The notes below the pieces were generated by a model. It made no database searches. It had not been told where the DNA came from and was given only the letters and a program-made list of their open reading frames with translations. This document shows, piece by piece, positions 31,963 through 42,235 of a stretch of 64,000 nucleotides of DNA. Origin of the DNA: Ophiosphaerella korrae (Eukaryota > Ascomycota > Dothideomycetes > Pleosporales > Phaeosphaeriaceae); assembly GCA_028456385.1 (NCBI GenBank), contig JALNQF010000006.1, forward strand, positions 310,001-374,000. The letters are read 5' to 3'. Made by a program: the position numbers and the translations under genes. Numbering within the stretch: the first letter of the stretch is position 1; the number at the start of each line of letters is the position of its first letter.

Positions 31963-32880
31963 ATGGCCGAGCAATCGCGGGGCCAGATCCCCATCTTACT
32001 CCTCAAGACGAAGTCGGCGCCGACAGATACATACCAAGAACTCTTCGCAACCCTAGATAACCACCGATACATGCCCGTCTTTGTGCCAGTCCTTGAGCAC
32101 CGATTCAAGCAAGATGCTCTGGAGGGGGTGCAAAAGCACATCACCAGCCGGGGTTTCGTTCCAAAGGCAAAACAGGGGCTCGCAATCTACGGTGCTCTGA
32201 TCTTTACCTCCCAACGGGCCGTCGAAGCCTTTGCCCAGATTGTAGAGGAGATTAGAAAACAGAATAGCCAGTCTATTAACCTTTTACTACCAGCAAGCCT
32301 CCCATTATATGCTGTTGGCCCAGCCACAGCACGTGGACTGAGGGCACTAAATCTGACCTGCCCCATTCTTGGAGAGCACACTGGAAACGGGGAGGCTCTG
32401 GCGGCTTACATGCTCGAGCACTACAATGGCGTGTACCCCGGGGAAGGAAAACCACCTATATTGTTCCTGGTAGGGGATAAGAGACGAGACATCATACCAA
32501 AGACGTTGCAATCAGCTAATCTTGGTGCTGATAAAATATGTAAAGTGGATGAGTTGGTTGTGTACGAAACGGGTGAGATGCAGTCGTTCAGAGACGACTT
32601 CTCGGTGATATGGCGCAAAAATCTGGATGCTGGTTACGAGCGCCAGTGGGTGGTGGTATTCTCTCCCACCGGATGCCAGGCAATGTTGGAAAGTTTGGGC
32701 TTGTTGGATGTGAAAACAGGACGTGTGCCTCCAAAGTCGGCCCCGAGAAATATCCAGATCGCGACCATCGGTCCAACAACTCGCGATTATCTTCACAATA
32801 AATTTGGCTTCTCTCCTGATATTTGCGCAGAAATCCCTAGTCCTGAAGGTATAGCAAAAGAAATTCAGGCGTTCAAATAG
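31963..32880 (+). CDS. HEM4: Uroporphyrinogen-III synthase
   Basis: Intronless, 305 aa from the Met at 31963 (an in-frame frame extends upstream to 31786; the Met chosen immediately precedes the conserved ILLLKTK strand). The enzyme closes and rearranges hydroxymethylbilane to uroporphyrinogen III in haem synthesis, in the cytosol. Family landmarks: PILLLKTKS at the start; YGALIFTSQRAVEAF after about 85 residues; LPLYAVGPATARGL; LVGDKRRDIIPKTL; then VVVFSPTGCQAML and IATIGPTTRDYL near the end. These are the two-domain HemD/HEM4 motifs in order. Low conservation is normal for this family. It is head to head with BFR1. Confidence 0.92.
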   Translation: MAEQSRGQIPILLLKTKSAPTDTYQELFATLDNHRYMPVFVPVLEHRFKQDALEGVQKHITSRGFVPKAKQGLAIYGALIFTSQRAVEAFAQIVEEIRKQNSQSINLLLPASLPLYAVGPATARGLRALNLTCPILGEHTGNGEALAAYMLEHYNGVYPGEGKPPILFLVGDKRRDIIPKTLQSANLGADKICKVDELVVYETGEMQSFRDDFSVIWRKNLDAGYERQWVVVFSPTGCQAMLESLGLLDVKTGRVPPKSAPRNIQIATIGPTTRDYLHNKFGFSPDICAEIPSPEGIAKEIQAFK

Positions 32881-33197
32881 TCGACAAGAACGAAGGGGGT
32901 ATTAAACCTTGGCGTGTACTAGGGTTGGCCAATTCCATCTATCAATGGAGCTACCAGTTGGTATAAGTACCGCGATTGTAGCAACACGCGAGGTACCCGT
33001 CATCGTCTGCTCCCTGCTTGCGTTCTAGCAAGCATTTATTAGTAGCGTGAGTGGCGTGCGCGTGATGAATCGACGCGTGACATCATGATTATGCTCCTTA
33101 AAATTGTTGTTGTAAAACAAGAACGCGTACGTTTGTTTCATCATTTTTCTCTCCCTGAGCCTAAAAATTTCTCATCAACCGGGGCCAATCAGCAAAT
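32881..33197. other. Intergenic
   Basis: About 320 bp between two co-oriented genes. No gene seen; it contains the promoter of the next gene, with a CT-rich stretch close to its start. Confidence 0.5.
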
Positions 33198-34466
33198 ATG
33201 GCAGGAACACGTTCTTCATCTCGCAATGCCCACAAAAGTTCAAGCCCAGCAGTGAGCAACGACGCCGTAACTGGGCAAAAGAGGAAACAAGAGGTTGAGC
33301 CCTCACCGAAACGTAGCCATAAAGCAACTAAGAAGCAAACAACACTCGAAGAATCTGGCATTACGAAGAACGATAGTGAGATGAAGGATGCGGATGGCTC
33401 AGTTGAAGGCAGTAGCAAAAGCGAGTATGAAGAGAGGCGCGAACAAAGCGATGTGAACAATGGCGAAAACAATACCAACTCAAACAACATAGACGGTGAT
33501 AAGAAGAGAGATGCGAGCAACAATCCCAGAGCGAAGAACACGACCAACAGAAAGGGAGCTATCGAGGAGTCATCGCATCGGGAGAAGCAAGTTCCTTCGA
33601 ATATTTTAGAGAAGGGCCTCGTTTACTTCTTCACTCGCAATCGTGTTGGTATTGATGATGCAGAAAGCGTTGGAGACCTGCAGAGGACATCCTTCGTACT
33701 GCGACCCTTACCCACAGGTGCCAAGCTAGGAGATGGTGCTATTCCCGACTTGAAGAACAATCGTTTATTTGCCTTGCCCAAGAAGACCCTACCAAAGTCA
33801 CATAGCGACCGTTTCATGGCCTTTGTCGAGAAATCAAACACAACCATTCAAGATCTAAAAGACAACTTCTTTAAAGGGAGCGAGTATGAGACGAAGACTC
33901 AGGGTACACGACATGTTGATCCTGTCACCCCCATTGCCGAGGGTGTTTACGCCATTACTCGTACCGAGGACAGAACTACGCATCTTGTGTACTCTACAAC
34001 AATTCCGTCTAATATAGGCGAGGTTCAGGAAGATCTCGGCATAAAGGACCAGGGTAGCTTCATCATCAGCGTAAAGAACCCCGAGCGGAGCGGGCCAGCA
34101 GCGGCCCGGCTACCCCAAAAGCCTGATTTCCCAAAAGAGTAAGCACTATGAGTACAATGAGGCTGTTCATGTCTAACATTAAGTAGAATCATCGAGGAGT
34201 TCCGCGGACTAGCTTGGACAGAAGTCAAACCCAAGTATATCGACTACGAGTATTGCCAGATCTTACTTATCGGAGAGAATATCGAAAAAGGCGTTCAAGC
34301 AACAAAGAAGGATCAAAAACATGATAAAGAGACGCCATTGGAGGAGCTAGAAAAGCTTGAGTGTGAAGATGAACTTCGGGTGGAGCATCTGCATGGTGAC
34401 GATTCGGTCTTTGATGATCTAAATATTAGCAAAAAAGACTATCCCCAGGTCCCCACTACCTGGTAG
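33198..34466 (+). CDS. Conserved fungal nuclear-type protein (often labelled BTB transcription factor)
   Basis: Predicted 406-aa protein from exons 33198-34138 and 34187-34466, with a 48-bp intron (GTAAGC...AAGTAG). The first ~130 residues are charged and disordered with nuclear-localisation-like clusters (GQKRKQE, PKRSHKATKK). The rest holds a conserved block: GLVYFFTRNRVGIDDAESVGDLQR split by no gap, FVLRPLPTGAKLGDG, LFALPKKTLPKSHSDRFM, GSEYETKTQGTRH, then GSFIISVKNPE and IIEEFRGLAWTEVKP. Databases commonly call such proteins BTB domain transcription factor, but I see no BTB fold and regard that name as doubtful. The conserved block and Lys-rich tail suggest nucleic-acid or chromatin association, which is inference. 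Confidence 0.78.
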
Positions 34467-34938
34467 ACGATGTCACCCTGATTTGTTCACATAGAGTTGT
34501 GGTATCGTGTATGGGCACTGAATGCAAGTTAATTGGATATGCCTTTTGAGTCTATAGATTTACATTTGAAATTCAAGTTGATAAAAATTCGTACTATCAT
34601 CTTGACATACGAGCTACGAAACATCTTCTAGGAATTCTCCACACTTCTAAGCTCTGAAACTCACAGCATTATCACATTAATGCCAAAGATTATAAGAACA
34701 AGTGATCCCTTATATTATAAAATGTAAAGCTGTGGCACTGTTGCATGCATATGTTGTTCACTAGATCACTGGCTCACTGCTCCTACCCACTCACTCTGTT
34801 CTAATCTCACCGCTCACGAAGCTTACCATAGCAGTGAGTCCATATATTAGATCCTTATATCTTATTTCCAGTACCCCTCCTTCATCCTACACTTGCCTGT
34901 GTCAACAACGAACGCAACACACCGAAATATCTGCAAGC
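34467..34938. other. Intergenic, AT-rich
   Basis: About 470 bp of AT-rich DNA that includes the 3' end of the previous gene and the promoter of the next. No gene or repeat is recognised. Confidence 0.5.
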
Positions 34939-35355
34939 ATGTCCGACACCGAGGGCCACGGCTCTATAATCTGGCTACTACAATCATTCAACGTGAACCA
35001 CGACTACAAATCCACTGGCCCGTCGCGCCTATTGCTCGACCGAGCAAATGGCGAATTTGGCATCATCTCTACTCAACAGCCACTTGGGATTATGACCCTA
35101 GGTCAATTTCCAGATGACGAGCCGATATATTTTCAGGGCAAGGCTACTCGAGCTGCATCGTGGCGGTCTAAATGCAAGAAGGTGTCGTTGCTATTTGAGC
35201 ATATACAGGTTGACCTCGAGTTCGTTGCTGTAGACGGGGCCCATGACTTTCTGCATACGGTCGAAGATATTGCAATGCGGGCGGGGAACCATCAATTCAA
35301 CGCATATGAGGTCCCTTGGTTTGTTTTGCTGCTGGGCTTGGTTGATCCGGGCTAA
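34939..35355 (+). CDS. Hypothetical protein upstream of the BTB gene
   Basis: An uninterrupted 138-aa frame from the Met at 34939 (the frame is open to 34834). No signal peptide, no recognised domain. The protein has mixed composition (MSDTEGHGSIIWLLQSFN at the start, then SRLLLDRANGEFGIIS) and a hydrophobic end (WFVLLLGLVDPG). It stops 45 bp before the BTB gene start on the same strand. It could be an independent small gene, or an upstream part of the BTB gene spliced in by a route I cannot reconstruct: the frames do not join through any good donor and acceptor. Confidence 0.45.
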   Translation: MSDTEGHGSIIWLLQSFNVNHDYKSTGPSRLLLDRANGEFGIISTQQPLGIMTLGQFPDDEPIYFQGKATRAASWRSKCKKVSLLFEHIQVDLEFVAVDGAHDFLHTVEDIAMRAGNHQFNAYEVPWFVLLLGLVDPG

Positions 35356-35399
35356 TCTGTATTGGCAGTGGTATACCATTTGTCCGAGCGGATTTTGAT

Positions 35400-36338
35400 A
35401 TGGTGAAGTATGGTTATGTTGATCGCCCTACCCATAAGTGGCTGGGATTGTCTTCGAACGACCTTGACTGGTCGTGGTATGTTTCTGAATTAATCAAGGA
35501 AGAGCGTATTGCTGACTATCTATAGGCTTCGTCAAACAGGTGACTGGTCGGATTTCACAGTCATCGTCGAGGGCAAAAGGTTCGCCGTTCATCGTGTTAA
35601 GTTAGTTCACTCGGCTACAACACCGTTTCCTGTCTGACGATATATTTTAGGCTTTGTAAAGAGTCTGATTACTTTAACGCGGTCTGCGGCGGAGGATTTG
35701 TAGTAGGTCTTCGCGCCTACTGGTGCAATGGCTGTGACTAATATGCATAGGAGAGCGTGAATCGAACTATCCAACTTCCAGAGTCGGCAAGAATTGTTGC
35801 TGCACTGCTCGATGAGCTGTACGAGATGTACAATCCTACTACAGGATCTCTTTTTACAAATTTCGCTTTGCGTTCAGAGATGGAAAAGGAGCGAGCATTG
35901 TCAGACTTACTGAGCTTGTTTCTTGCCTGCGATAAGGTATGACACGGTCTACAGATGTTGTTGTGGTTTTCGGACATAAAACTGATGGATTTGCAGTATA
36001 GCCTTGAGAAGATCAAGCGCAAGGTGTCGCAGGCCATAATAGATCGGCTGCCGTTCGTCAGGGAACCGTTGATGGTAGTCAACTTTGCCTCTGAGTTGTA
36101 TAGAGAACCTTTCCCGGCTGTGGACTGCGGCCTCAGACAGGTCGTGGTTGCTCAAATGGACGCCAGATTGCCTGCGATGCTGAAGGATGCCGGTGCTTGG
36201 GACGAATACTCATCAAACAAGACTCTTGTGAGAGCACTGCATGTATATCATTGCGGTGGAAGAGACGAGGCTGAAATTTCGACTGCGATGACACCGCCCA
36301 TGGCGCCAGCCAAGGGCAAGAAAAGGGGACGAGAATGA
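35400..36338 (+). CDS. BTB/POZ domain protein (five exons)
   Basis: Predicted 243-aa protein from exons 35400-35476, 35526-35600, 35651-35702, 35751-35936 and 35997-36338; introns are 49, 50, 48 and 60 bp. The BTB fold begins TGDWSDFTVIVEGKRFAVHR-V, followed by KLCKESDYFNAVCGGGFVES and INLPE-like NRTIQLPES, the standard order of fungal BTB proteins. The D-x-t-V-V/I and H-r-x-x-L residues that shape the dimer interface are visible. The remainder is helical (LACDKYSLEKIKRKVSQAI) and ends in a basic tail (AKGKKRGRE). BTB domains mediate dimerisation and often bind cullin-3; the partner here is unknown. MVKYGYVDRP at 35400 is the first Met that reads through in phase. Confidence 0.8.
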
Positions 36339-36552
36339 GACGGTGGCTAGGGATGCGCGTCAAGGGTGATGGTTTACTGGGCGGCGCTAGGTAGTTGTGC
36401 CATAGGCACGAGCAGTCCAGTTGAAATGACGAGCACGTGCCTTCGCGACGCGCTTGTCCAGGCAGTGAGCATTCGCAGCTAGACTCAGGCATGTCACACC
36501 ACAGGACCCCACCAGCATGTGAAGGGTCTTTTCTTGCGTCCTTTTCACCTCA

Positions 36553-37656
36553 ATGGCCCCTGATGCGGGCTCTCTGAATGGTGCATCTCCAGCCTCTTCC
36601 CTAACACTGCCACTTGACGGCTCTGTCACGCCAAACGTGCTCGAAGTCGTGTTTGGCTCGCTCCTCATCAAGCCATGGTACCCGTCCTTCTATCCCGAGG
36701 AGCTGGTGGGACGCAAGATTGAGCGCCTCTATGTGTGCCAATGGTGCTTTAAATATAGTAAAGAACTCACGAGCTTCCTGGGCCATCTGGTATATTTCAT
36801 GTGCTTTTGATGCGCGCAAACATAGTTTAGGTCCAGCGCTGATAGCTATGCAGAAGGCATGCCCCTACCGCGACACTCCCCCGCCAGGCGTCAACATATA
36901 CACCAAGGACAACTACTCGCTGTTCGAGATTGACGGTGAAAAGCACAAGCTCTACGCCCAGAACCTCTCCCTGTTTGCAAAACTGTTCCTCGACACAAAA
37001 TCCGTCTTCTACGACGTCACCACCTTCCTCTACTATCTACTCGTCGCCCATGACCCGACGCCGACTATACAGAATACCAGCTTGGGTGACGACGGCGTAG
37101 GGGCCCAAGGGCAGGTGGTCGGCTTCTTCAGCAAGGAAAAGATGAGCTGGGACAACAACAACCTGGCGTGCATATTAGTCTTTCCGCCCTGGCAGAAACA
37201 GGGCTTAGGCCAGATCCTCATGGGCGCCAGCTATGAGATGAGTCGGCGTGAGGGCAGATTGGGTGGGCCTGAGAAGCGTATGATCGCCCTGCACTTTCTG
37301 TCCCGAGTAGATTCACTGACAAGCTCACTACAGCGCTGTCCGAACTCGGTCATCTGGCTTATGTACATTACTGGTCGACCACACTCGCCCGCACTATCCT
37401 CGCCTGGCCCTCGAAGAAAACTCTGACGGTACTCGACCTACGAGAGAAGACGTACATTGTCCCAGAAGACATCATAGCGACGCTGCAAACCATGCATGTC
37501 CTAGAACATAAGAAGAAAGCCAATGCAGAAGCAGTAATCAACAAAGCAAAGGTGCGAGCATGGGCCGAGAGTCATCGAGTAGACCTGCGCAGCTTCCCCG
37601 TCGACCCAGAAGCCTTTGTGGTGAGGGAGAGCAGTAGAAGTGCAAGCGAGGAATAG
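36553..37656 (+). CDS. SAS2: MYST-family histone acetyltransferase, Sas2-like
   Basis: Predicted 327-aa protein from exons 36553-36789, 36854-37277 and 37334-37656; introns are 64 and 56 bp. It opens with the conserved WYPSFYPEEL, then the C2HC zinc finger VCQWCFKYSKELTSFLGH-L-KAC, split by the first intron. The catalytic core follows: GEKHKLYAQNLSLFAKLFLD, VGFFSKEKMSWDNNNLACILVFPPWQKQGLGQ (catalytic Cys in LACIL, acetyl-CoA loop QKQGLG) and KPLSELG (catalytic Glu), which spans the second intron. MYST enzymes acetylate histone lysines; short members without extra domains resemble yeast Sas2 (H4K16, silencing). The Sas2 assignment rests on size and layout, so Sas2 versus another MYST member is not certain. 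Confidence 0.88.
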
Positions 37657-39235
37657 TCGGCTTAACATCAGGCGTTTGGTCTTAGATACCCTAGCACTGC
37701 CATTTCGTAGCACGGGCATGACAATCACAAGGTCCGCAACTACTCATTCTTCAAGATTAGTCTAATTTTAGCACAATCAGCCAGCGGGTCAAACTTAAGA
37801 TCCATTACCAGTTCAGGAAGCACACGATGAATTCGCACTATTGTATTTGCAAGAAATTTTCCATGTGCCGAAGATCCGCGACGACCGAATTTGGCTTCGT
37901 ATTCAGCCTGATCTGCTTCTGACCAAGATGGCTAGACACATCTGCAAGAATGCCACACAAAATGTCAGCTACCTACCTACATACGAAGTAATTAGCACTA
38001 ACTTGCTAGCTATAGGTACATGCCAAGGAGCATCTTTATTCGTGCAAGTTGCCTGCTTTGAGCGACACCATACTCTGCTCAGATAACTAGCTCATCTCCA
38101 AGAAATTGCCATGCGGAACAACACATGCAAGCCCGTGCGCGGTATTGCCCTCAAGGAACTAATTACGCTAGAACAACGCACACGACAAGGGTCTATTATT
38201 CTGTCAAAAAAGACACAAAGGTTCATGTCATGGTACAGGACCGCCCCTTCCTATTAGGTTCAACGAAGACAAGCATCACAGCACACGAATGCAGGTCCCA
38301 ATGTTAGAATTTAGCAACCAATCCACTCAGCGCTGCACGTCAAAAACGCCTCCTGGAGCTAACGCTCCTAACGTCCACTAGGGCAGAGCGATCATGCTGC
38401 GTACGTCATTGCGGAACGGGTTAGCTTGTTAGCTTGACGACTTGTCTCCCAACCGCCGGCATATGACCACTCGGCGAATCGCAATACTCGCATTGCGGCT
38501 GGGTTTTCCTTTACTTGGCGATGCTTGTTGAGGCCGTGTGGTGTGGTCGCATAAGCAAGTCTGTACTAGTACTGCATGCCTTTATCGATAAACAGTTGCG
38601 GGCGAAGCGAGATATCAACCACCTACGTCTCTAATCCCTCGTATTGCGGGCTACTGTGGATTTGGTTGGGCGAGGAACGGCAGGATACAATCTCGTCGCT
38701 CTTTCTCGAAAGGCTCGAGATGAAGTAAGTGGAGTTTTGTGCCTATCTTCTTGGAAGTGGTGTGCCTGGCGAGAATTGTGAGTGGATATGGGACCGTTGC
38801 AAGGTTGCAGGGTCATTTGGGCACATATCGACCAACGGGTGTGCGGATACGTACAAGCGGAATGCTCCTGACTTCCTAGTATAGGACAGGCCCAAAGAAA
38901 GCCAGGACTTGCCACTTATATAGACAGGGACTAGTGCTTTGCGACTCGGATGTGAGCAGGGTTGGAGAGTGAAACCGTCTATTTGTTGGCCATGGGAAGT
39001 TAGGTAGACACTATATGTAGTGAAGACCTGCTCTTTGCCCCTTGGCAAAATCCTACTCTGGTCCTTCGCCGATTGTTGCTCTCGCTCGCTCTGTGCTGTT
39101 CACTCGTTTCTTGATGACTTGGAGCAACCAATTGTCGCTTCACAGTATATATCCTTATATCCTTTATAATAATCTTTATCCATACACCGAAACGCGCTCG
39201 CTCGAACGTCGAAACCCGAGTAGGGTATTCTTGAC
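37657..39235. other. Gene-poor stretch
   Basis: About 1.6 kb with no convincing gene. Several 60-115-codon frames on both strands lack motifs. The last 200 bp, AT-rich with TATA-like TATATCC/TTTATAA words, are the probable promoter of the wall-protein gene at 39236. Confidence 0.45.
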
Positions 39236-40066
39236 ATGTCTATCCGATTCCTCGTCCTCGCTCTGGCTGCAGTCGCATACGCAACACCGCTCGAATCACC
39301 CAACAAAGCAGACTACAATGACCCTTGCCAACTATGCCAGCCGAAAGGCGCGACAGGAACCGCACCACCAGCAATCGGCCCTAATCTAAGCACGTTATAC
39401 ACCAACGTTCTTGGTTCCGTCAAGGACATCCATTTCAAAGCACGCTCGCTCGCGTCCTCGGTCGAATCCCGCGAATCAGGCTTTTGCTGCCGCGCCAGCC
39501 TCAACTGCGTCAACGTCCAAAATCTCAACATTCCCATGTGCTACGACAAATTCACCACAAACTTCGCGTTCGCCGATAATTCGTTTGGTTCGTTGACAAC
39601 GGGCGAGTACGAGTCTGGCGGCAACAAGGCAAACCTTTTCACCGGGAATTATTCGGCCGGGAACATCTACGCCGCAAAGCCGCAGGACAAGCCGAACACG
39701 TCTACGCTTTCGATTCCGCCACAATACACGGGTACGGGTGTTGGCTCGGCTGTGCCGCCAAATCAGCTTGGATCCGTTGTCGTATATACGACTACTATTC
39801 CTGGGGCGACGTATACGGCACCGACGATACTGCCACAGACCGTCAGGGTAATGACGGTAAGTGGCGTAGCGGTGAGTATGACAGAAGGACCCAAGACCGT
39901 TACGCAGGCCACGACAGTTGCAGAACAGACTACCGTGGTTACGGCAACAAAGCAGGCGGCTGCATCTTCAAGCACGGCTGCCGGTGTGCGTGTGACTGCA
40001 GATCAGACGAGGCCGGTGGGCATGGGCATGCTGAGTGCGTTGATGTACGCACTTTATGCGTTATAA
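39236..40066 (+). CDS. Secreted, GPI-anchored cell-wall-type protein
   Basis: Intronless, 276 aa. A signal peptide is clear (MSIRFLVLALAAVAYA, then TPLE). The mature part has a conserved Cys-containing block (DPCQLCQPKGATG, then FCCRASLNCVNVQNLNIPMC and YDKFTTNFAFADNSFGSLTTGEY). A Thr/Val-rich stalk with repeats such as VVYTTTIPGATYTAPT follows. The C-terminus has a hydrophobic tail (GMGMLSALMYALYAL), the usual GPI signal. Such proteins sit on the fungal cell surface; the function of this block is not known. It converges on the CutC gene. Confidence 0.85.
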   Translation: MSIRFLVLALAAVAYATPLESPNKADYNDPCQLCQPKGATGTAPPAIGPNLSTLYTNVLGSVKDIHFKARSLASSVESRESGFCCRASLNCVNVQNLNIPMCYDKFTTNFAFADNSFGSLTTGEYESGGNKANLFTGNYSAGNIYAAKPQDKPNTSTLSIPPQYTGTGVGSAVPPNQLGSVVVYTTTIPGATYTAPTILPQTVRVMTVSGVAVSMTEGPKTVTQATTVAEQTTVVTATKQAAASSSTAAGVRVTADQTRPVGMGMLSALMYALYAL

Positions 40067-40370
40067 ATGGCGTAATCATTGGTGTTTCAAGTGCCTGGTT
40101 GCGAACAATAGGGTGGAACGCCCAATTCGCGGCGTTCAGTGAAAACTGGTTCGTGGATGATACCCTCTGGTGGCTGTAATGTCCATATTGCCGCGGTCTT
40201 GTATAGATTCGATCGCTTAATTATGATTCGTTGGTTTAGAATATTGCTAATTGAGCGTTCCCACGTGACAATCGGACCAAGTCTGCCACTTCCTTCTTTG
40301 TGGTCCGGCTAATTGGTGTAGTGGTCATGTGTCGGTGGTCCAGCGGATGCGTATACAACCATCTCGTAGC
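40067..40370. other. Intergenic between convergent genes
   Basis: About 300 bp. It contains a stretch (about 40305-40340) reminiscent of a tRNA D arm (TTGGTGTAGTGGT) without the rest of a tRNA. Nothing else seen. Confidence 0.45.
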
Positions 40371-41132
40371 TCAGCCATCCATGATTACATCTTTACTCCC
40401 GTCGGTTTGCGTCGCTCTCAACACATCCTTCATCTTGCTCACTTCACCTACGTCCAGCTCTTCTCCAGCCCCTGTGATGGCCGCAGAATGCACCCACTGT
40501 ACACCTGCCCTCCTCTTTACCTCAGCAATATTCGAACTCCTGATACTGCCACCTACAACCAAACTAATTGTTTTTCCAAATTTCTCTTGCAAGCGCTTCA
40601 CCCTCTCTGCACCCTCTTCGGCATTCTTCCTCCCTCCACTTGTCAACAAATTCTTAAATCCACATGCAACCACCATCTCCACTGCCTCATCCAAATCCGT
40701 CACTTCATCAACCGCACGATGAAATGTACAAGGCTGCGGCGAAGCAATGTCTACTAACTCGCTATTTCTCGCTACATCTACATGGCCATGAACGTCCAGA
40801 ATCCCGAATACAAACCCGCTTGCTAAAGTAGCAAAAATCGCAATGTCGTGTCTCATCTGCTCAAACTCAGCTGTCGAATAGTGGAAGTTTCCGGCTCGTG
40901 GCCGAATCATGATGTTGATTGGAATATCAGTCTCTTTGCGGATTTGGAGGAGCGAGTGCATGGCCGGCGTGATGCCGCCGGCACTGTAGTCTGCGCATAG
41001 TTCGAGACGGTCTGCACCGGCTCGCGCTGCAGATATGGCAGAAGACACTGTGAAGCAAGCTATTTCGAGCATGTTGGGAGTGACTGTGGTGGCGGAGAGG
41101 TGGGTGGAGGTCTCGAGGTTGGGGAGAAACAT
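40371..41132 (-). CDS. cutC: CutC-family copper homeostasis protein
   Basis: Intronless, 253 aa. Family signatures: LEIACFTVSSAISAARAGADRLELC near the N-terminus (a TIM-barrel first strand), then DYSAGGITPAM, INIMIRPRAGNFHYS, GFVFGILDVHGHVD, TFHRAVDEVTD and LLTSGGRKNAEEG. These are the standard CutC motifs in order. CutC was named for copper tolerance in bacteria; its biochemical role in eukaryotes is unresolved. It carries about 20 extra N-terminal residues before the Met that aligns with bacterial starts (residue 21), so the true start could be there. It converges on the GPI-protein gene and is divergent from the VOC gene. Confidence 0.93.
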   Translation of the reverse strand: MFLPNLETSTHLSATTVTPNMLEIACFTVSSAISAARAGADRLELCADYSAGGITPAMHSLLQIRKETDIPINIMIRPRAGNFHYSTAEFEQMRHDIAIFATLASGFVFGILDVHGHVDVARNSELVDIASPQPCTFHRAVDEVTDLDEAVEMVVACGFKNLLTSGGRKNAEEGAERVKRLQEKFGKTISLVVGGSIRSSNIAEVKRRAGVQWVHSAAITGAGEELDVGEVSKMKDVLRATQTDGSKDVIMDG

Positions 41133-41607
41133 GTGAGGCTAGCTATTTCGTGCTAGCGTGTTTCTGTCATCAGCCTGCCCTGCAAGTTGGCTCTCAATAT
41201 TAGCCAATACACTCTTGCATCCAGAAGGATGCATGCAGATTTGTGGGGTACCTAGGCTCTTGTCTACCTACTTCCATTCGTGTATACCGTGGAATGTTTC
41301 CGCACTCCTCTAGGCTTTTGTGGGGTTTTCACACGGGTCTGCTAACTCCTTCGACGAGACATAACACTTCTTGCTTGAATACGGCTTAGAGCTTATTTGG
41401 TATCATCATTAAAATAGCACCTTGACTACACGCTCTATCTCTTCCGTTATAGGAATAAATACATCTTGACCATAAGGTTAGTCTAGACTCCCTAGATTAC
41501 TCATACACTCATACTAACTACACGTCGCTAGCCAACGTACTAAAGTAATTCCATCCCAATCCTTGTATTCACACTCCATCCACATATCACATTTTTCCAC
41601 AACAAAA
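41133..41607. other. Divergent promoter region, CutC / VOC genes
   Basis: About 475 bp between head-to-head genes. No coding frame; presumed promoters of both. CT-rich and AT-rich patches only. Confidence 0.5.
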
Positions 41608-42024
41608 ATGACAAACCCAAACCCCATTTTCAAAGCCCAACTTCGCATTGCACGCCCTACCAATTCAATCCCCGCTCTCCTTCCTTTCTACACCACTGGA
41701 CTAGGTTTCGACATTGTTAGTTCCTTCAACCAACACGCTGGCTTTGACGGCGTAATGCTCGGCCATCCTAGGCTACCCTATCACCTAGAATTCACAACAC
41801 AGGAAGGCCACGATGCCGGTCGTGCATCGACCAAGGACAATTTGCTTGTGTTTTATTTACCGAATAAAGAAGAATGGGAGAGTTCAGTGACAAGGATGGA
41901 GGGAGCGGGTTATATTGCGGTGGAGAGTTGGAATCCATGGTGGGATGCGGAAGGGAAGGGGAGAACATTTGAAGACGCCGATGGGTGGAGGGTGGTCTTG
42001 TTCAATGAGGCATGGAAGAACTAA
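41608..42024 (+). CDS. VOC-superfamily (glyoxalase/bleomycin-resistance-like) protein
   Basis: Intronless, 138 aa from the Met at 41608 (an in-frame frame continues to 41563). It shows the paired beta-alpha-beta-beta-beta layout of vicinal oxygen chelate proteins: LRIARPTNSIPALLPFYTTGLGFDIV, then YHLEFTTQEGHDAG, NLLVFYLPNKEEWESSVTRMEGAGY and GRTFEDADGWRVVLFNEAW. The PxxxFYxxxLGF pattern and DxDGWxVVL end are typical of the YycE-like branch. Candidate metal ligands include the His of YHLEF and the Glu residue late in the domain. Reaction unknown. It is divergent from CutC, and about 210 bp from the alcohol oxidase stop (convergent). Confidence 0.85.
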   Translation: MTNPNPIFKAQLRIARPTNSIPALLPFYTTGLGFDIVSSFNQHAGFDGVMLGHPRLPYHLEFTTQEGHDAGRASTKDNLLVFYLPNKEEWESSVTRMEGAGYIAVESWNPWWDAEGKGRTFEDADGWRVVLFNEAWKN

Positions 42025-42155
42025 GTAATGTCTTTACTAGGACGCGGGCACAGCTTTGGTGACAAGCGGTTATTGACATGTACATGTACATATTCATTCG
42101 TGCATTCATGAATTGGTCTCATACAATCTACACTCAACCACCCCCCAACTTGGCC

Positions 42156-42180
42156 AAAAAAAAAAAAAAAAAAAAAAAAA
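42156..42180 (+). repeat. 25-base A homopolymer
   Basis: A run of 25 A lies between the convergent VOC and alcohol oxidase genes. It may be a poly(dA:dT) tract affecting nucleosomes, or a replication-slippage product. Length may vary between strains and be miscounted by sequencing. Confidence 0.9.
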
Positions 42181-42235
42181 TAGCGTTTGTACCTCTTTCT
42201 GCACATCAAGACATTCTAGTCCAATCATAAACTAC

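Noticed and set aside
33198..34466. BTB domain in the conserved nuclear-type protein
   Set aside because: Commonly labelled so, but no BTB motif order is visible; the true BTB gene is at 35400.
40300..40400. tRNA-like D arm and surrounding sequence
   Set aside because: No acceptor stem or T arm could be paired; too weak for a tRNA call.
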